Source: CAZZCP01 sp964653235
Lineage (GTDB): Bacteria; Bdellovibrionota; Bdellovibrionia; Bdellovibrionales; UBA840
Reading direction: 5' to 3'
NCBI GenBank assembly: GCA_964653235.1
Contig: CAZZCP010000005.1
Location: 1 to 60,122 of the forward strand
Length of the DNA stretch: 60,122 bases
Shown here: positions 1-8,375 of the stretch, piece by piece
Layout of the letters: each line of letters starts with the position of its first letter
Position numbering within the stretch: the stretch's first letter is position 1
The notes under the pieces: model-generated
Told to the model about the DNA's origin: nothing
Databases searched by the model: none
Seen by the model: only the letters and a program-made list of their open reading frames with translations
Program-made: the position numbers and the translations under genes

Positions 1-79
1 TGGTAGGTTAATTGCTATCTGTTTTTTATAAAAAATTAAACCTTGAGTAAAAACTCGAGACTTTACATGGGAGTGAAAA

Positions 80-1057
80 ATGAAAAATCAATTCAAACTA
101 CTTAGCACAGCCATTTTATCTTCAGCCTTCTCCATTGCTTGCGTGAGTAATCCGACGACCCAGGAAAGCGAGAATGTGGCCAGAATTATTGAGTATACCT
201 CTCCAGCAGAGGGCTTTCATACCAAAACCTACTTCTATGAGGGCCAAGAAGAAGTGGTCGCATTTGATGCTCAATTTACAGAAAAGTTTGCGCAAGAAGC
301 GATTGATTACTTGCGACAGTTTACCTTGAAGCCAATTACTTGGTTGGTAATCACTCACCCCAATCCAGACAAATTCAATGGTGCAAGTGTATTTCAGAAT
401 CAGGGGGCTAAAGTAGTAGCCTCAAGAGCTACCAAAGAGAGCATACCTGGAGTTCATGCTTACAAAAAGTATTTCTTTGTTGAGATGGCGAAAATGTTTA
501 CCGAGGAGAGCTACCCGCAAGAGGCAGTGGTTGATGAGTCTTTTGAAACCAGTTTAAGTTTGGGATTGAAGGGCGGCAAGACCATCGAGTTGATGGAGTA
601 CAACAAAGAGGGGGTAAGTAGCAACCAAACGGTAGCATTATTACCCGATCAAAAGGCTCTTGTCGTGGGCGATCTGGTTCATCATAAAGCACATTCATGG
701 TTAGAGGGAGGAATTCAAAATTCAAAAGCAAGTCCTAATCTTGATTCTTGGATTGAGGTTTTAGAAAAGATAAAATCTGATTTTGACTCCAATCTTGATG
801 TATTGGGCGGCAGAGGAAAAGTGACAAAACTAGAGACGGCAATCCAAGAACAGATTCAATACCTTGAAGTGGCGGATGAAATAGTAAGGGAATACATCGT
901 ATCTCTAGGAGTAAATCAATCTGAGCTCAAGGAAGAAAAGGCCAATGATCATTATGTGAGAATTCGGAAAGAATTTGAAAATGAATTTCAAGACTACGAA
1001 CTATCTTACATGATTCAATTCGGTGTCTATGGCTTGGTGAACTCTAAAATTCAATAA
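80..1057 (+). CDS. Metallo-beta-lactamase-fold lipoprotein with degenerate metal site
   Basis: The product has 325 residues. A lipoprotein signal ends in SIAC (Cys21), so it should be exported and lipidated. The body matches the metallo-beta-lactamase fold: a strand-turn segment reading ITHPNPDKFNG (residues 91-101) sits where the HxHxDH metal motif normally lies, and VVGDLVHHKAH (196-205) matches the later metal-ligand loop. Only the first His (93) and the Asp (97) of the HxHxDH motif survive, so metal binding and catalysis are doubtful. The start is supported by a GGGAGTG ribosome site seven bases upstream. It is transcribed alone and followed by a strong terminator. Substrate unknown. Confidence 0.75.
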   Translation: MKNQFKLLSTAILSSAFSIACVSNPTTQESENVARIIEYTSPAEGFHTKTYFYEGQEEVVAFDAQFTEKFAQEAIDYLRQFTLKPITWLVITHPNPDKFNGASVFQNQGAKVVASRATKESIPGVHAYKKYFFVEMAKMFTEESYPQEAVVDESFETSLSLGLKGGKTIELMEYNKEGVSSNQTVALLPDQKALVVGDLVHHKAHSWLEGGIQNSKASPNLDSWIEVLEKIKSDFDSNLDVLGGRGKVTKLETAIQEQIQYLEVADEIVREYIVSLGVNQSELKEEKANDHYVRIRKEFENEFQDYELSYMIQFGVYGLVNSKIQ

Positions 1058-1066
1058 AACCAATAG

Positions 1067-1090
1067 GCGGCCGCAAAGGCCGCTTTTTTT
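1067..1090 (+). terminator. Rho-independent terminator
   Basis: A six-base GC stem (GCGGCC/GGCCGC) with a GCAAA loop is followed directly by seven T. It lies just behind the metallo-beta-lactamase lipoprotein gene. Confidence 0.9.
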
Positions 1091-1151
1091 ATATCTTTTC
1101 TATTTCTTAAAATCCTGTAAAACTAGAGAGCAAACAAGAAAAGAGGTATTT

Positions 1152-1463
1152 ATGAACTACATTGCAATCAATCGTTTTCAAGTCAATCCAGAGCGAGCTA
1201 ATGAGTTTGAAGATGTTTGGAAAAATCGTGAAACTTTTTTGAGTGAAGTTCCTGGTTTTCAAAGCTTCAAACTATTACGAGGAGCACCCGAAGATGGAGT
1301 ACAGGTTTTTCTTTCTCACTCAACTTGGGATAGTGAAGCCGCTTTTCAAGCTTGGACGAAAAGTGAAGCTTTTAAGAAAGCTCACAGTGATGCAAGAACA
1401 CCAGATGGTGTTTTGGCAGGACCTCCCAAATTTACGGGTTATGAAGTTATTCTCGAGCAATAA
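1152..1463 (+). CDS. Antibiotic biosynthesis monooxygenase (ABM) domain protein, HmoA/IsdG-like
   Basis: The 103-residue product is a single ABM (dimeric alpha-beta barrel) domain. The pattern of an N-terminal strand, a VPGFQSFKLLRG segment at residues 34-45, then a tryptophan-centred strand (TWDSEAAFQAW) and KSEAFKKAH is typical of the HmoA/IsdG-like haem-degrading or small quinol monooxygenase group. A role in haem or small-molecule oxidation follows from the family and is not shown here. An AAGAGG ribosome site precedes the ATG. The membrane-protein gene starting at 1441 overlaps its last codons, suggesting translational coupling. Confidence 0.8.
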   Translation: MNYIAINRFQVNPERANEFEDVWKNRETFLSEVPGFQSFKLLRGAPEDGVQVFLSHSTWDSEAAFQAWTKSEAFKKAHSDARTPDGVLAGPPKFTGYEVILEQ

Positions 1464-1845
1464 TTCACTTAAACAAGTTTTCATTATGGATGCAGCAGGA
1501 GCTCTAATAAGTTCCTGTTGTCTTTTGTTTCTTTTGCCTCTCTTGCAAGATTACATTGGTCTTTCAAAACAGATTTTCTATATCTTGGGTGGAATCGCCT
1601 TCATTTTCTTTCTATACTCTTCAATATGTGCATGGAAAATCAAAAATACTGATTTTTTTTATCTGAAATGGATAATGCTTGCAAACAGCCTGTACTGTCT
1701 GCTTACGTTGCTCATTGTTCTTTATAACTCAAGTAATTTAAAACCTTTAGGCTATATATATTTTATTTCAGAAATGATAGTGATTGCTTTTGTGGTAAAT
1801 TGGGAATGGAGAGTCTACAAAACCCATCCATCAATCGCGTTGTGA
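1441..1845 (+). CDS. Small four-helix membrane protein
   Basis: About 134 residues with four hydrophobic helices at roughly 13-36, 44-65, 75-95 and 101-120, and little else. It resembles a conserved family of uncharacterised bacterial inner-membrane proteins; I cannot assign a function. The ATG at 1441 lies within the end of the preceding ABM gene. A second ATG at 1486 would give a 119-residue protein still containing all four helices. The open frame continues upstream to 1243 but that part is out-of-frame ABM sequence and has no membrane character. Confidence 0.65.
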   Translation: MKLFSSNNSLKQVFIMDAAGALISSCCLLFLLPLLQDYIGLSKQIFYILGGIAFIFFLYSSICAWKIKNTDFFYLKWIMLANSLYCLLTLLIVLYNSSNLKPLGYIYFISEMIVIAFVVNWEWRVYKTHPSIAL

Positions 1846-1941
1846 CCAATCGCAATACTAAAAAGTGACGGTCACCAAACTCATTTGACAGTGAATCAAT
1901 TGAAAGCTTAGATAATTTACTATTTATCTTTAGGGGGGATT

Positions 1942-3330
1942 ATGAAAATACTTTTTTTCATTTTATTACTGATAAGTTCTTCGAGCTTTGCACAAAATCA
2001 AGATTTGCGTGAATGGATCGACCAACAATATCAAATTAGCATTCAAAAGTTATTTGCCAATTTAAGCCCTAATGGGACACTCCCAGGAACTGTAGTTGCT
2101 TCTCCGCAAAAGGAAAATCCAGATTATTGGTATCACTGGGTTCGTGATGCTGCATTGGTTGTCGATGTAGTTCTTTCTTTAGAAAATACTGAAAATATCA
2201 ATTCGAAGGAATTTCTTTTCGACTTTGTCGAAGTTACTAGAATCAACCAAAATCGCTCAGGATTTGATGGCCTAGGTGAACCAAAATATTATGTGAACGG
2301 AGACCCATATGATGGTCCATGGGGCAGACCGCAGAATGATGGACCAGCACTTAGAGCCATTGTTTTAATTAAATTGGCAAACAAACTTTTAGATAAAGGT
2401 CAGTTTCGTTGGGTTCAAGAGAATCTTTATCGCGCAGAGCTTCCGGCAAATACTGTGATTAAAAAAGATTTAGAGTATGTTCTTCATAAATGGCGAGATG
2501 CTTCTTTTGATCTTTGGGAGGAGATCAAAGGTCAGAATTTTTACACTCGAATGGTGCAAAGATTAGCGCTTTATGAAGGTGCTGAGCTTGCTAAGAGAAT
2601 GAATGATCCTCAGGCAGCCATCGAATATCGCAATCAAGCCAAATCTATTGAAGCATCCTTAGTCAATCATAGAACCACAGGCAAAGCCTATTTATTTGAA
2701 AATCTTTATTGGGAAGAAGGATTAAATTATAAACACTCTGGATTAGATACGTCGAGTCTTCTGGCTTTTCTTCACACAGACGATAGCTTCTTTTCTTTGT
2801 CGATTACAGATTCTCTGTTATTAGCGACGATTCGTGAGTTAGAAAAAGCCTTTTACAATGAATATGAGATAAACAAAGTTCAATATAATGGAGATCAAAA
2901 ACTAGGTGTAGCTTTTGGTCGCTACCCAGAAGATCTTTACTATAATGGCAACCCTTGGTTTTTAACCACACTTGCAGTTGCGGAGCACCATCTTCGCTTG
3001 GCAAAACTCTTAAAATCAAAATCTGTCATCCAAATCGATGATTTGAACCGTGATTTTTACTCAGATCTTTTAGGGATTCCCTACAACTTGGCAACAACAG
3101 ACAAGCTTGCAGAGAAAAGTATGGAATACACTAAAGTGTTAGATCGTTTAGAAGAAAAGGCCTTTGAGTACTTTGCAAGAGTTCGTTTTCATGCAGGTCA
3201 AGATGGCCGTCTGTGGGAGCAATTTGATCGAAATACAGGTTTTATGCTCTCTGCCTATGACTTAACTTGGAGCTATGCTGCTTTTATTACAGCCTATCAG
3301 GCATTAGTGAACTATGAAAGGGCTCAATAG
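1942..3330 (+). CDS. Secreted glucoamylase, glycoside hydrolase family 15
   Basis: 462 residues with a signal peptide (cleavage near SSFA, residue 17). It hydrolyses terminal alpha-1,4-glucosyl units of starch, glycogen or maltodextrin. GH15 motifs are unusually close to fungal glucoamylases: VVASP...NPDYWYHWVRDAAL (51-72), WGRPQNDGPALRA (127-139), catalytic-acid region DLWEE (190-194, Glu193), RYPEDLYYNGNPWF (327-340) and catalytic-base region LWEQFD (424-429, Glu426) followed by LSAYDLTWSYAA. No starch-binding CBM20 module is present, so this is a bare catalytic domain. The ATG follows an AGGGGGG ribosome site. Single-gene transcription unit; the export signal suggests use of external or prey glycogen (inference). 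Confidence 0.92.
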   Translation: MKILFFILLLISSSSFAQNQDLREWIDQQYQISIQKLFANLSPNGTLPGTVVASPQKENPDYWYHWVRDAALVVDVVLSLENTENINSKEFLFDFVEVTRINQNRSGFDGLGEPKYYVNGDPYDGPWGRPQNDGPALRAIVLIKLANKLLDKGQFRWVQENLYRAELPANTVIKKDLEYVLHKWRDASFDLWEEIKGQNFYTRMVQRLALYEGAELAKRMNDPQAAIEYRNQAKSIEASLVNHRTTGKAYLFENLYWEEGLNYKHSGLDTSSLLAFLHTDDSFFSLSITDSLLLATIRELEKAFYNEYEINKVQYNGDQKLGVAFGRYPEDLYYNGNPWFLTTLAVAEHHLRLAKLLKSKSVIQIDDLNRDFYSDLLGIPYNLATTDKLAEKSMEYTKVLDRLEEKAFEYFARVRFHAGQDGRLWEQFDRNTGFMLSAYDLTWSYAAFITAYQALVNYERAQ

Positions 3331-3332
3331 AG

Positions 3333-3671
3333 TCAAGTTTTTGCAGGGGCATCTCGAATGCCCCTATAGATTTCATCTCTAATTGTTTCAAATGCAATGG
3401 TCTTTTCAGTATCAAAGCGATAGATGAGACAAGTTTTAGCAGAAAAAATTTCTGGCCCGACTTGTGTTAAATATGGATAGTTCTTAGCAACTCGAATAGG
3501 GATAATGCCCAGTCCCTTTGATTTTTCCATCAATGTTGCAATCACATAGTAATCAGAGATCGCCTGCAAACGCTGATTCTTTACTCTTTTTAAAGCTTTT
3601 GTAATGTTAATCATATCTGGATGGAAATAGACATAGGGCTCAGCTTTTTTATCAATAAGTCGGTTCCTCAA
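3333..3671 (-). pseudogene. C-terminal remnant of a LysR-type regulator (tentative)
   Basis: An open frame of up to 112 codons starting at a TTG with no ribosome site. The segment AISDYYVIATLMEKSKGLGI and IPIRVAKNYP resembles the end of a LysR effector-binding domain, but no helix-turn-helix or first subdomain is present and a stop lies a few codons upstream. I read it as a truncated regulator fragment left behind the Zrg-like operon. It could also be a small unrelated protein. Confidence 0.4.
3345..3365. repeat. Perfect 8-bp inverted repeat between convergent genes
   Basis: AGGGGCAT, loop CTCGA, ATGCCCCT. It lies just past the glucoamylase stop and within the end of the LysR-like remnant. 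It has no T-tract on either strand, so a terminator role is uncertain. Confidence 0.45.
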
Positions 3672-3712
3672 TTTTTGTAATGGAATGTAATTTTATCTCA
3701 AGTAGATAAAAC

Positions 3713-4219
3713 TTAGTTTTGTATATCTCGATAGGCTTCCAGCTTGATGGCATCGAGCTGGTAGGCTGAGCCACCATATTGGCTTGATGTAGGTTCGATT
3801 TTTAAAATGCCATAGACCCAAGAAGGGTTTGAAACTTCTCTTGCATCGACTTTTTGTCTTAATTTTACAGTAACTATTAAATTGGGAGGAGGTGGAGGCA
3901 CATGAATGCAAGACATCGGGTCGGGCACCAGTAAAAATTCTCTGAGGGAGGAAATATTATCGACTAGAGGAACAATAAAGCCAGGAATACGAACCATTTT
4001 ACCATCTAAATCGGTGAGTTCTTTTGGCCCCTTCTTTTTTTCAAAATCATACTCAAAGAGCATTTTCCATTCAATTTTAGGAATTCCATCAGCATCTTTC
4101 ATGACTTCTTTGGTATCTGCTGGCCGAAGAATCATCTTTTTTGAATCTGAGATAAGCCAATAACCAACTGCCAAACCGAGTACGATACCAATGAAGCCAT
4201 ATTCCCATATCTTTTTCAT
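3713..4219 (-). CDS. DUF3299 protein, ZrgD-like partner of a zinc ABC transporter
   Basis: 168 residues with one N-terminal membrane anchor (about 8-23) and a periplasmic DUF3299 domain. The diagnostic segment is DGKMVRIPGFIVPL followed by EFLLVPDPMSCIHVPPPPPN, with a conserved Cys-x-His before the proline run that could contact metal. It is the last of four tightly overlapping genes (DUF2796, ATPase, permease, DUF3299). That order matches the Vibrio cholerae ZrgABCDE zinc uptake set as I recall it. The start overlaps the permease stop by four bases, indicating coupling. Confidence 0.8.
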   Translation of the reverse strand: MKKIWEYGFIGIVLGLAVGYWLISDSKKMILRPADTKEVMKDADGIPKIEWKMLFEYDFEKKKGPKELTDLDGKMVRIPGFIVPLVDNISSLREFLLVPDPMSCIHVPPPPPNLIVTVKLRQKVDAREVSNPSWVYGILKIEPTSSQYGGSAYQLDAIKLEAYRDIQN

Positions 4220-5463
4220 TGCTTCACCACTAGGCCGTCAGAGACGGAGTTCTGATAGGCTTTAGAAGCAGGTAGAATGCTTACCAATAGAGAACTAAGT
4301 AAGATAAGGCCAATATACAAAAAGTCATTTTCAGTTACCTGATAGAGGCCAAGCTGAAGACCCATTTGATTCTCTAGAAATGGCTGTGAAACTTTTAGAC
4401 CAATGATTAAAAAAACAAGTCCCATGACAATACCACCAAGACTCAGCAATACTGCCTCAAAGACCAAAAGAGAGAAAATAAAAGATTTTTTTGCACCGAT
4501 AGAGCGAAGAATCGCCATTTCACGTCTACGCTCATTGAGTGTGGCCAACAAAGAGATCAGCATAGCCATCAGACTTACAAAAAAGACCAAGACACTGACG
4601 ACGAACAATGCTTTTTCAGCAATTCCTATGGTTTGCCAAAGATCACGCAGAGTGACTCCAGGAAGCACGGCCATCAATGCCTCTTGCGGATAGGTATTGA
4701 TTTCTCTTTGCAATTGAAAGATCTCTCGCTTGGATTTGAGTTTTACAAAAAAAGCCGTGATATCTGAGGGGCTCAATTCACTTATATTTTTTTCTTTATC
4801 ATTTGAACTTGGAAAACCAGACTCCCAACCGATATGAATGGCTTGGATTGCTTCTAATGAAACATGGAGGGAGCGATCTACCGGAGTTCCAGTGGGCTTT
4901 AAAATACCAACAATCTTAAAAGCTTTGTCATTATGTTCTTGAAAACTGACAGCACCGATTCCATGAGACAGGATTATATTATCTCCGATCTTATAATTCA
5001 GCTTCTTTGCCACTTCAGAGCCAAGAACGATGTCATACAATTGCTGAAAAGGCTTTCCTTGTGAAAAGTCTAGAGATTGCTTCCCAGAAAATTGAAAGTG
5101 TTTAAAGTAATTTTCATTGGTGCCAACAACTCTATAAGCTTTATGCGAATCTCCTAAAGAGATAGGGATACTCCAATCTACTCTTTGGTCTTTTTTAAAA
5201 TCTTCATAGGTCTGAAAAGAAATATTATTGGTTGCATCACCAATACGAAAAACAGAATAAAGCATTAAGTTTACAGGCCCGCTACGAGCACCAACAATAA
5301 GATCAACTCCTGAAATGGTAGATTCAAAACTTTTACGAGTACCAGTTCGTATTCTCTCAATACCTAAAAGCAAACAAACACTCAATGCAATCGATAATAT
5401 CGTAAGTAGTGAACTTGTTTTTCGATTCAAAAGACTTTTGTTAGCAATCTTAAACAGCTTCAT
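4216..5463 (-). CDS. FtsX/MacB-type ABC transporter permease (Zrg-like operon)
   Basis: 415 residues. An N-terminal transmembrane helix (about 16-35) is followed by a MacB-type periplasmic core starting ISGVDLIVGARSGPVN, then three C-terminal helices of an FtsX domain (about 285-400) with the coupling segment LNERRREMAILRSIGAKKS. This is the LolCE/MacB permease architecture. It overlaps the ATPase gene by four bases (ATGA), so the two form one transporter. Context with DUF2796 and DUF3299 points to zinc or another metal rather than lipoprotein or macrolide transport; the fold alone cannot decide. Confidence 0.88.
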   Translation of the reverse strand: MKLFKIANKSLLNRKTSSLLTILSIALSVCLLLGIERIRTGTRKSFESTISGVDLIVGARSGPVNLMLYSVFRIGDATNNISFQTYEDFKKDQRVDWSIPISLGDSHKAYRVVGTNENYFKHFQFSGKQSLDFSQGKPFQQLYDIVLGSEVAKKLNYKIGDNIILSHGIGAVSFQEHNDKAFKIVGILKPTGTPVDRSLHVSLEAIQAIHIGWESGFPSSNDKEKNISELSPSDITAFFVKLKSKREIFQLQREINTYPQEALMAVLPGVTLRDLWQTIGIAEKALFVVSVLVFFVSLMAMLISLLATLNERRREMAILRSIGAKKSFIFSLLVFEAVLLSLGGIVMGLVFLIIGLKVSQPFLENQMGLQLGLYQVTENDFLYIGLILLSSLLVSILPASKAYQNSVSDGLVVKQ

Positions 5464-6187
5464 TGCTCTGCCTCTTCACAAACATTGGCCCGATTGATTT
5501 CAGAGACTTGAATTTTACGATCAAAATAGGAGCTCAATGAATTATCATGGCTCACAAATAGCAGGCTTGAGCTACTGGCTTCACACTCTTGAAAAAGTAA
5601 ATCTAAGAAACGGCCACGAGCATCGGCATCAAGGGCAGAAGTAGGCTCATCGGCGATGATCAGTTCTGGTCTTCCCATCAGTGCTCTTGCTGTGGCAACT
5701 CTTTGCTGCTGCCCTACACTCAGTTGCCTCACTGGTTTCTTTTCATCTGGATTCAAATTCAATGCCTTTAGCAATCTTCTTGNNNNNNNNNNCTTCTTGC
5801 CTCATCAATGGGCTTCAAACCTAATTCTTCTAGAACTTTGGTTTTTAACGATGCAAATTCACAACTAAGTGTGATATTTTCTAGCGCTGATAGGTAAGGT
5901 AAAAGATTGAACATTTGAAAAATAAAGCCCATATGATCACCTCGAAACTGGTCGCGGCGATGGGCCGGCATTGAAATTAGGTTTTGGCCTAAAACTTCAA
6001 TTTGACCAGACTGTGGAGATAAAACCCCACTAATAATATTGAGCAATGTTGATTTTCCACTGCCACTAGGACCTTGTAAAAACACTTTTTCTTCAGAGAG
6101 AATATCTAGAGATGGAATATCCAAAAGCAAATCTGTGCTTTTAGGCCAGCGAAACTCTAAATTGCGAATGCTTAGTACTTTATTCAT
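5460..6187 (-). CDS. ABC transporter ATP-binding protein (Zrg-like operon), interrupted by an assembly gap
   Basis: ATPase of the LolD/MacB class. Walker A is GPSGSGKST (residues 39-47), followed by a Q-loop (FIFQMFNLLPYLSALENI), the signature LSVGQQQRV (a Val in place of the usual second Gly of LSGGQ), and Walker B LIIADEPTSALD. Ten N at 5783-5792 split the frame. The two flanks end and begin with the same seven bases (CTTCTTG); merging them gives an uninterrupted reading through PIDEARRLLKALN, so the gene is probably intact and about 237 residues long. The start abuts the stop of the DUF2796 gene. Confidence 0.88.
5783..5792. other. Assembly gap (10 N) with unmerged 7-base overlap
   Basis: CTTCTTG occurs at both edges (5776-5782 and 5793-5799). 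Overlapping these copies removes the gap and restores the ATPase reading frame, so the true missing length is probably zero. Confidence 0.85.
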
Positions 6188-6715
6188 TTACTTCTTCAAT
6201 ACAAATTTGGGATTTTTTGCTGTCAACTTAGCAGAAAACTGCCCGCCATTGGTAACTGCTACGGCTTTGATTGTTCTCAAATTTGTAAATTTCGAAAAGC
6301 CCAAAAATCGAAATGAATTCAATGAATTGAGTTTTTGACAGTTGAAAGTGTAAGAAACTTTAAAATCAAAATGTTCGGAATGATGGTGATCGTGCTTCTC
6401 TTTATCGATCAGCTCACTTTCTATTTGAGCTTCTTTTAAAGCGACGCATTCAGCCCCTTCGGAGAGCTCAAACATTTCATTCGTTTTTTTTAATTTTGCA
6501 ATAGCTTGCAGAAGCTTTTTCTTTTGCTCAGAACTTTTAGGTTTGTGTTCAAAACCAAGAACATCATGTGCAGGTGCTTCAAAGTAGATAAAAAGCTGGC
6601 TGTTCTCAGTTGTAATTTGCAATTTTGCGCTTCCGTGTACATGAGCCTCATGATGACGATGGGGGCCTGCAAAAGCAGATAAGCAGAAAAGGCAAAATAA
6701 AGTTAATGAGCGCAT
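6188..6715 (-). CDS. DUF2796 periplasmic metal-binding protein, ZrgA-like
   Basis: 175 residues with a signal peptide (cleavage after SAFA, about residue 16). The mature N-terminus is very His-rich (GPHRHHEAHVHG), and a second His cluster KHDHHHSEHFDF lies near residues 108-119. The middle segment FIYFEAPAHDVLGFEHKP is typical of DUF2796. In V. cholerae this family (ZrgA) is the periplasmic component of a zinc ABC uptake system. It is the first gene of the four-gene operon and has an AGGAG ribosome site. A 9-bp inverted repeat lies just upstream. Confidence 0.85.
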   Translation of the reverse strand: MRSLTLFCLFCLSAFAGPHRHHEAHVHGSAKLQITTENSQLFIYFEAPAHDVLGFEHKPKSSEQKKKLLQAIAKLKKTNEMFELSEGAECVALKEAQIESELIDKEKHDHHHSEHFDFKVSYTFNCQKLNSLNSFRFLGFSKFTNLRTIKAVAVTNGGQFSAKLTAKNPKFVLKK

Positions 6716-6735
6716 GTCTTCTCCTGTAATAGGAC

Positions 6736-6777
6736 GTGTTGAGCTTTCTTATTTGGTTATGGACTGCCGCTCAACAC
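6736..6777 (-). promoter_or_regulatory. 9-bp inverted repeat upstream of the Zrg-like operon
   Basis: GTGTTGAGC (6736-6744) and GCTCAACAC (6769-6777) are perfect inverted copies separated by 24 bases, with an AT-rich near-palindrome ATAATGATTA directly beyond. Its position between mtnA and the zrgA-like start fits an operator or leader hairpin. Zinc (Zur) control is only a guess. Confidence 0.45.
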
Positions 6778-6828
6778 ACCATAATGATTAGCACCTTTTA
6801 AAAAAGAATGGGAGTGGAAATCTACAAA

Positions 6829-7833
6829 TCAGATTCGATCAAAAGGAGCTTTACGATAGACTTTGTCATCGAAAATCCAAGCCGTAACGAGTTCTGCAGG
6901 GCAGATATCAAAGGAAGGATTAAAGACTTGGCTCTCACGTGCCCATTGTAAATTGTATTCGGCAACATGAACTCCCAAAACCTCACGAGCATCTCTTTGT
7001 TCGATCGGAATTTGGGCCCCAGTAAGGCAATGAAAATCAATCGTTGTGCGAGGGGCAGCAACATAGAAAGGAATAGAGAAGTGCTTACACAAAATTGCAA
7101 GGTTGAGTGTTCCAATCTTATTGGCAAAATCTCCATTGGTGGCGATACGATCTGCTCCAAGTAAAACGGCATCGACTTTAGACTGAGCCATTAAAAAAGC
7201 GGCCATACTGTCGGTCAAAAGTGTGAATGGAATCTTGAGCTTCTCTAGTTCATAGCTTGTGAGTCTTGCTCCTTGAAGCAGTGGACGAGTTTCATCAACA
7301 TAAACATGTAGCTCTTGCTGTTTAGATAATAGGTTTAATACGCCAATTGCTGTTCCTATACCAACAGTGGCAAGTGAGCCGGTATTGCAATGTGTGAGGA
7401 TATGTTTTCTACCCTTGAGTTCCTCTAGTCCATTTTTACCAATTCTTTGGCAGAGCTCTTGGTCTTCAAAAAATATTTCTCCAGCCTTTTCTAAAAGACT
7501 ATTTGTAGAGAAATTTTCTTTTGCAGCAGAATTCATGCGATCGAGCGCATTCATCAGATTCACAGCAGTAGGTCTAGATCTTCGAAGGCGCTCTGACATA
7601 GCTAAAAACTCATCTATCGAAGAGAGCTTCTTTGATTGCTCTAGTGCCAGACAGATTGCTGCAGATACCCCAATCAACGGCGCTCCGCGAACCTTAAGAT
7701 CTTTTACACATTGAATAAAATGCGCTTCATTTTCAATAGCAATCCACTCTTCCTTATGGGGGAGCTTTTGTTGATCAAGGAGTAATAGTTGTCCCTGCTT
7801 AACCTTAAGAGAAAAAGCATCTAGATTGAGCAT
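6829..7833 (-). CDS. mtnA: S-methyl-5-thioribose-1-phosphate isomerase
   Basis: 334 residues, full length for the family. It isomerises methylthioribose-1-phosphate to methylthioribulose-1-phosphate in methionine salvage. Motifs: VRGAPLIGVSAAI (48-60), THCNTGSLATVG with catalytic Cys149, YVDETRPLLQGARLT, and VLLGADRIATNGDFANKIGT with catalytic Asp228. The gene starts directly after the stop of the CBS gene and is probably co-transcribed with it. No other salvage-pathway genes lie nearby, so any remaining steps must be encoded elsewhere. Confidence 0.95.
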   Translation of the reverse strand: MLNLDAFSLKVKQGQLLLLDQQKLPHKEEWIAIENEAHFIQCVKDLKVRGAPLIGVSAAICLALEQSKKLSSIDEFLAMSERLRRSRPTAVNLMNALDRMNSAAKENFSTNSLLEKAGEIFFEDQELCQRIGKNGLEELKGRKHILTHCNTGSLATVGIGTAIGVLNLLSKQQELHVYVDETRPLLQGARLTSYELEKLKIPFTLLTDSMAAFLMAQSKVDAVLLGADRIATNGDFANKIGTLNLAILCKHFSIPFYVAAPRTTIDFHCLTGAQIPIEQRDAREVLGVHVAEYNLQWARESQVFNPSFDICPAELVTAWIFDDKVYRKAPFDRI

Positions 7834-8238
7834 TTAAGAAATGACGCCTCTTGCAGCTTCGATCAAGGCATTTAATGCATCTGTTGAAGTAAAAATTCCG
7901 TATATTTTTCCCTGCTCATCTTCAACAATTAAGCTACCAATCTTTCTATCGGCCATTTGGAAGGCGGCATCTTCTAAAGAAGCATTCATTGAAATCGTAC
8001 ACACGTCAGTAACCATAATATCGGCAGCCGTTTTTGTCGTTTTTGTGTCAAACATCAATGCTACTTTAAGATCTCTTTGACTAATAATCCCCTCTAGCTG
8101 GTCTTCGGAGACGATAGGTACGTGTCTTATACCATTTTCCTCCATTAAGTTATGAATCTGATTTAAACTATCTGTGGGTTTCACGGTAAGTGGTGAAGGG
8201 GTTGTGAATTCTTCTACGGTCGTTTTGAGTCTAGACAT
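7834..8238 (-). CDS. Twin CBS-domain protein
   Basis: 134 residues comprising two CBS motifs (about 12-65 and 76-130), recognised by GIRHVPIVSEDQLEGIISQRDL and the matching second copy ending IYGIFTSTDAL. Such stand-alone pairs bind adenosyl nucleotides and act as sensors. An AGGAGG ribosome site precedes the ATG, and mtnA follows immediately. An AMP- or SAM-type ligand relevant to methylthioadenosine salvage is an attractive but unproven link. Confidence 0.88.
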   Translation of the reverse strand: MSRLKTTVEEFTTPSPLTVKPTDSLNQIHNLMEENGIRHVPIVSEDQLEGIISQRDLKVALMFDTKTTKTAADIMVTDVCTISMNASLEDAAFQMADRKIGSLIVEDEQGKIYGIFTSTDALNALIEAARGVIS

Positions 8239-8375
8239 AAATGCCTCCTAATTGAATGCTTAATTCATAAACTGTGCACAGCTTTTTGGCAAGCAGATTG
8301 CTCTACTTGATCTTGACTTCTCAAATGCACAAATCTTTAAATAAGAAGACTATGCCTACTTAAGAAGGAGAAAAA

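Noticed and set aside
1243..1440. Upstream extension of the small membrane protein
   Set aside because: It is out-of-frame sequence of the ABM monooxygenase with no membrane character.
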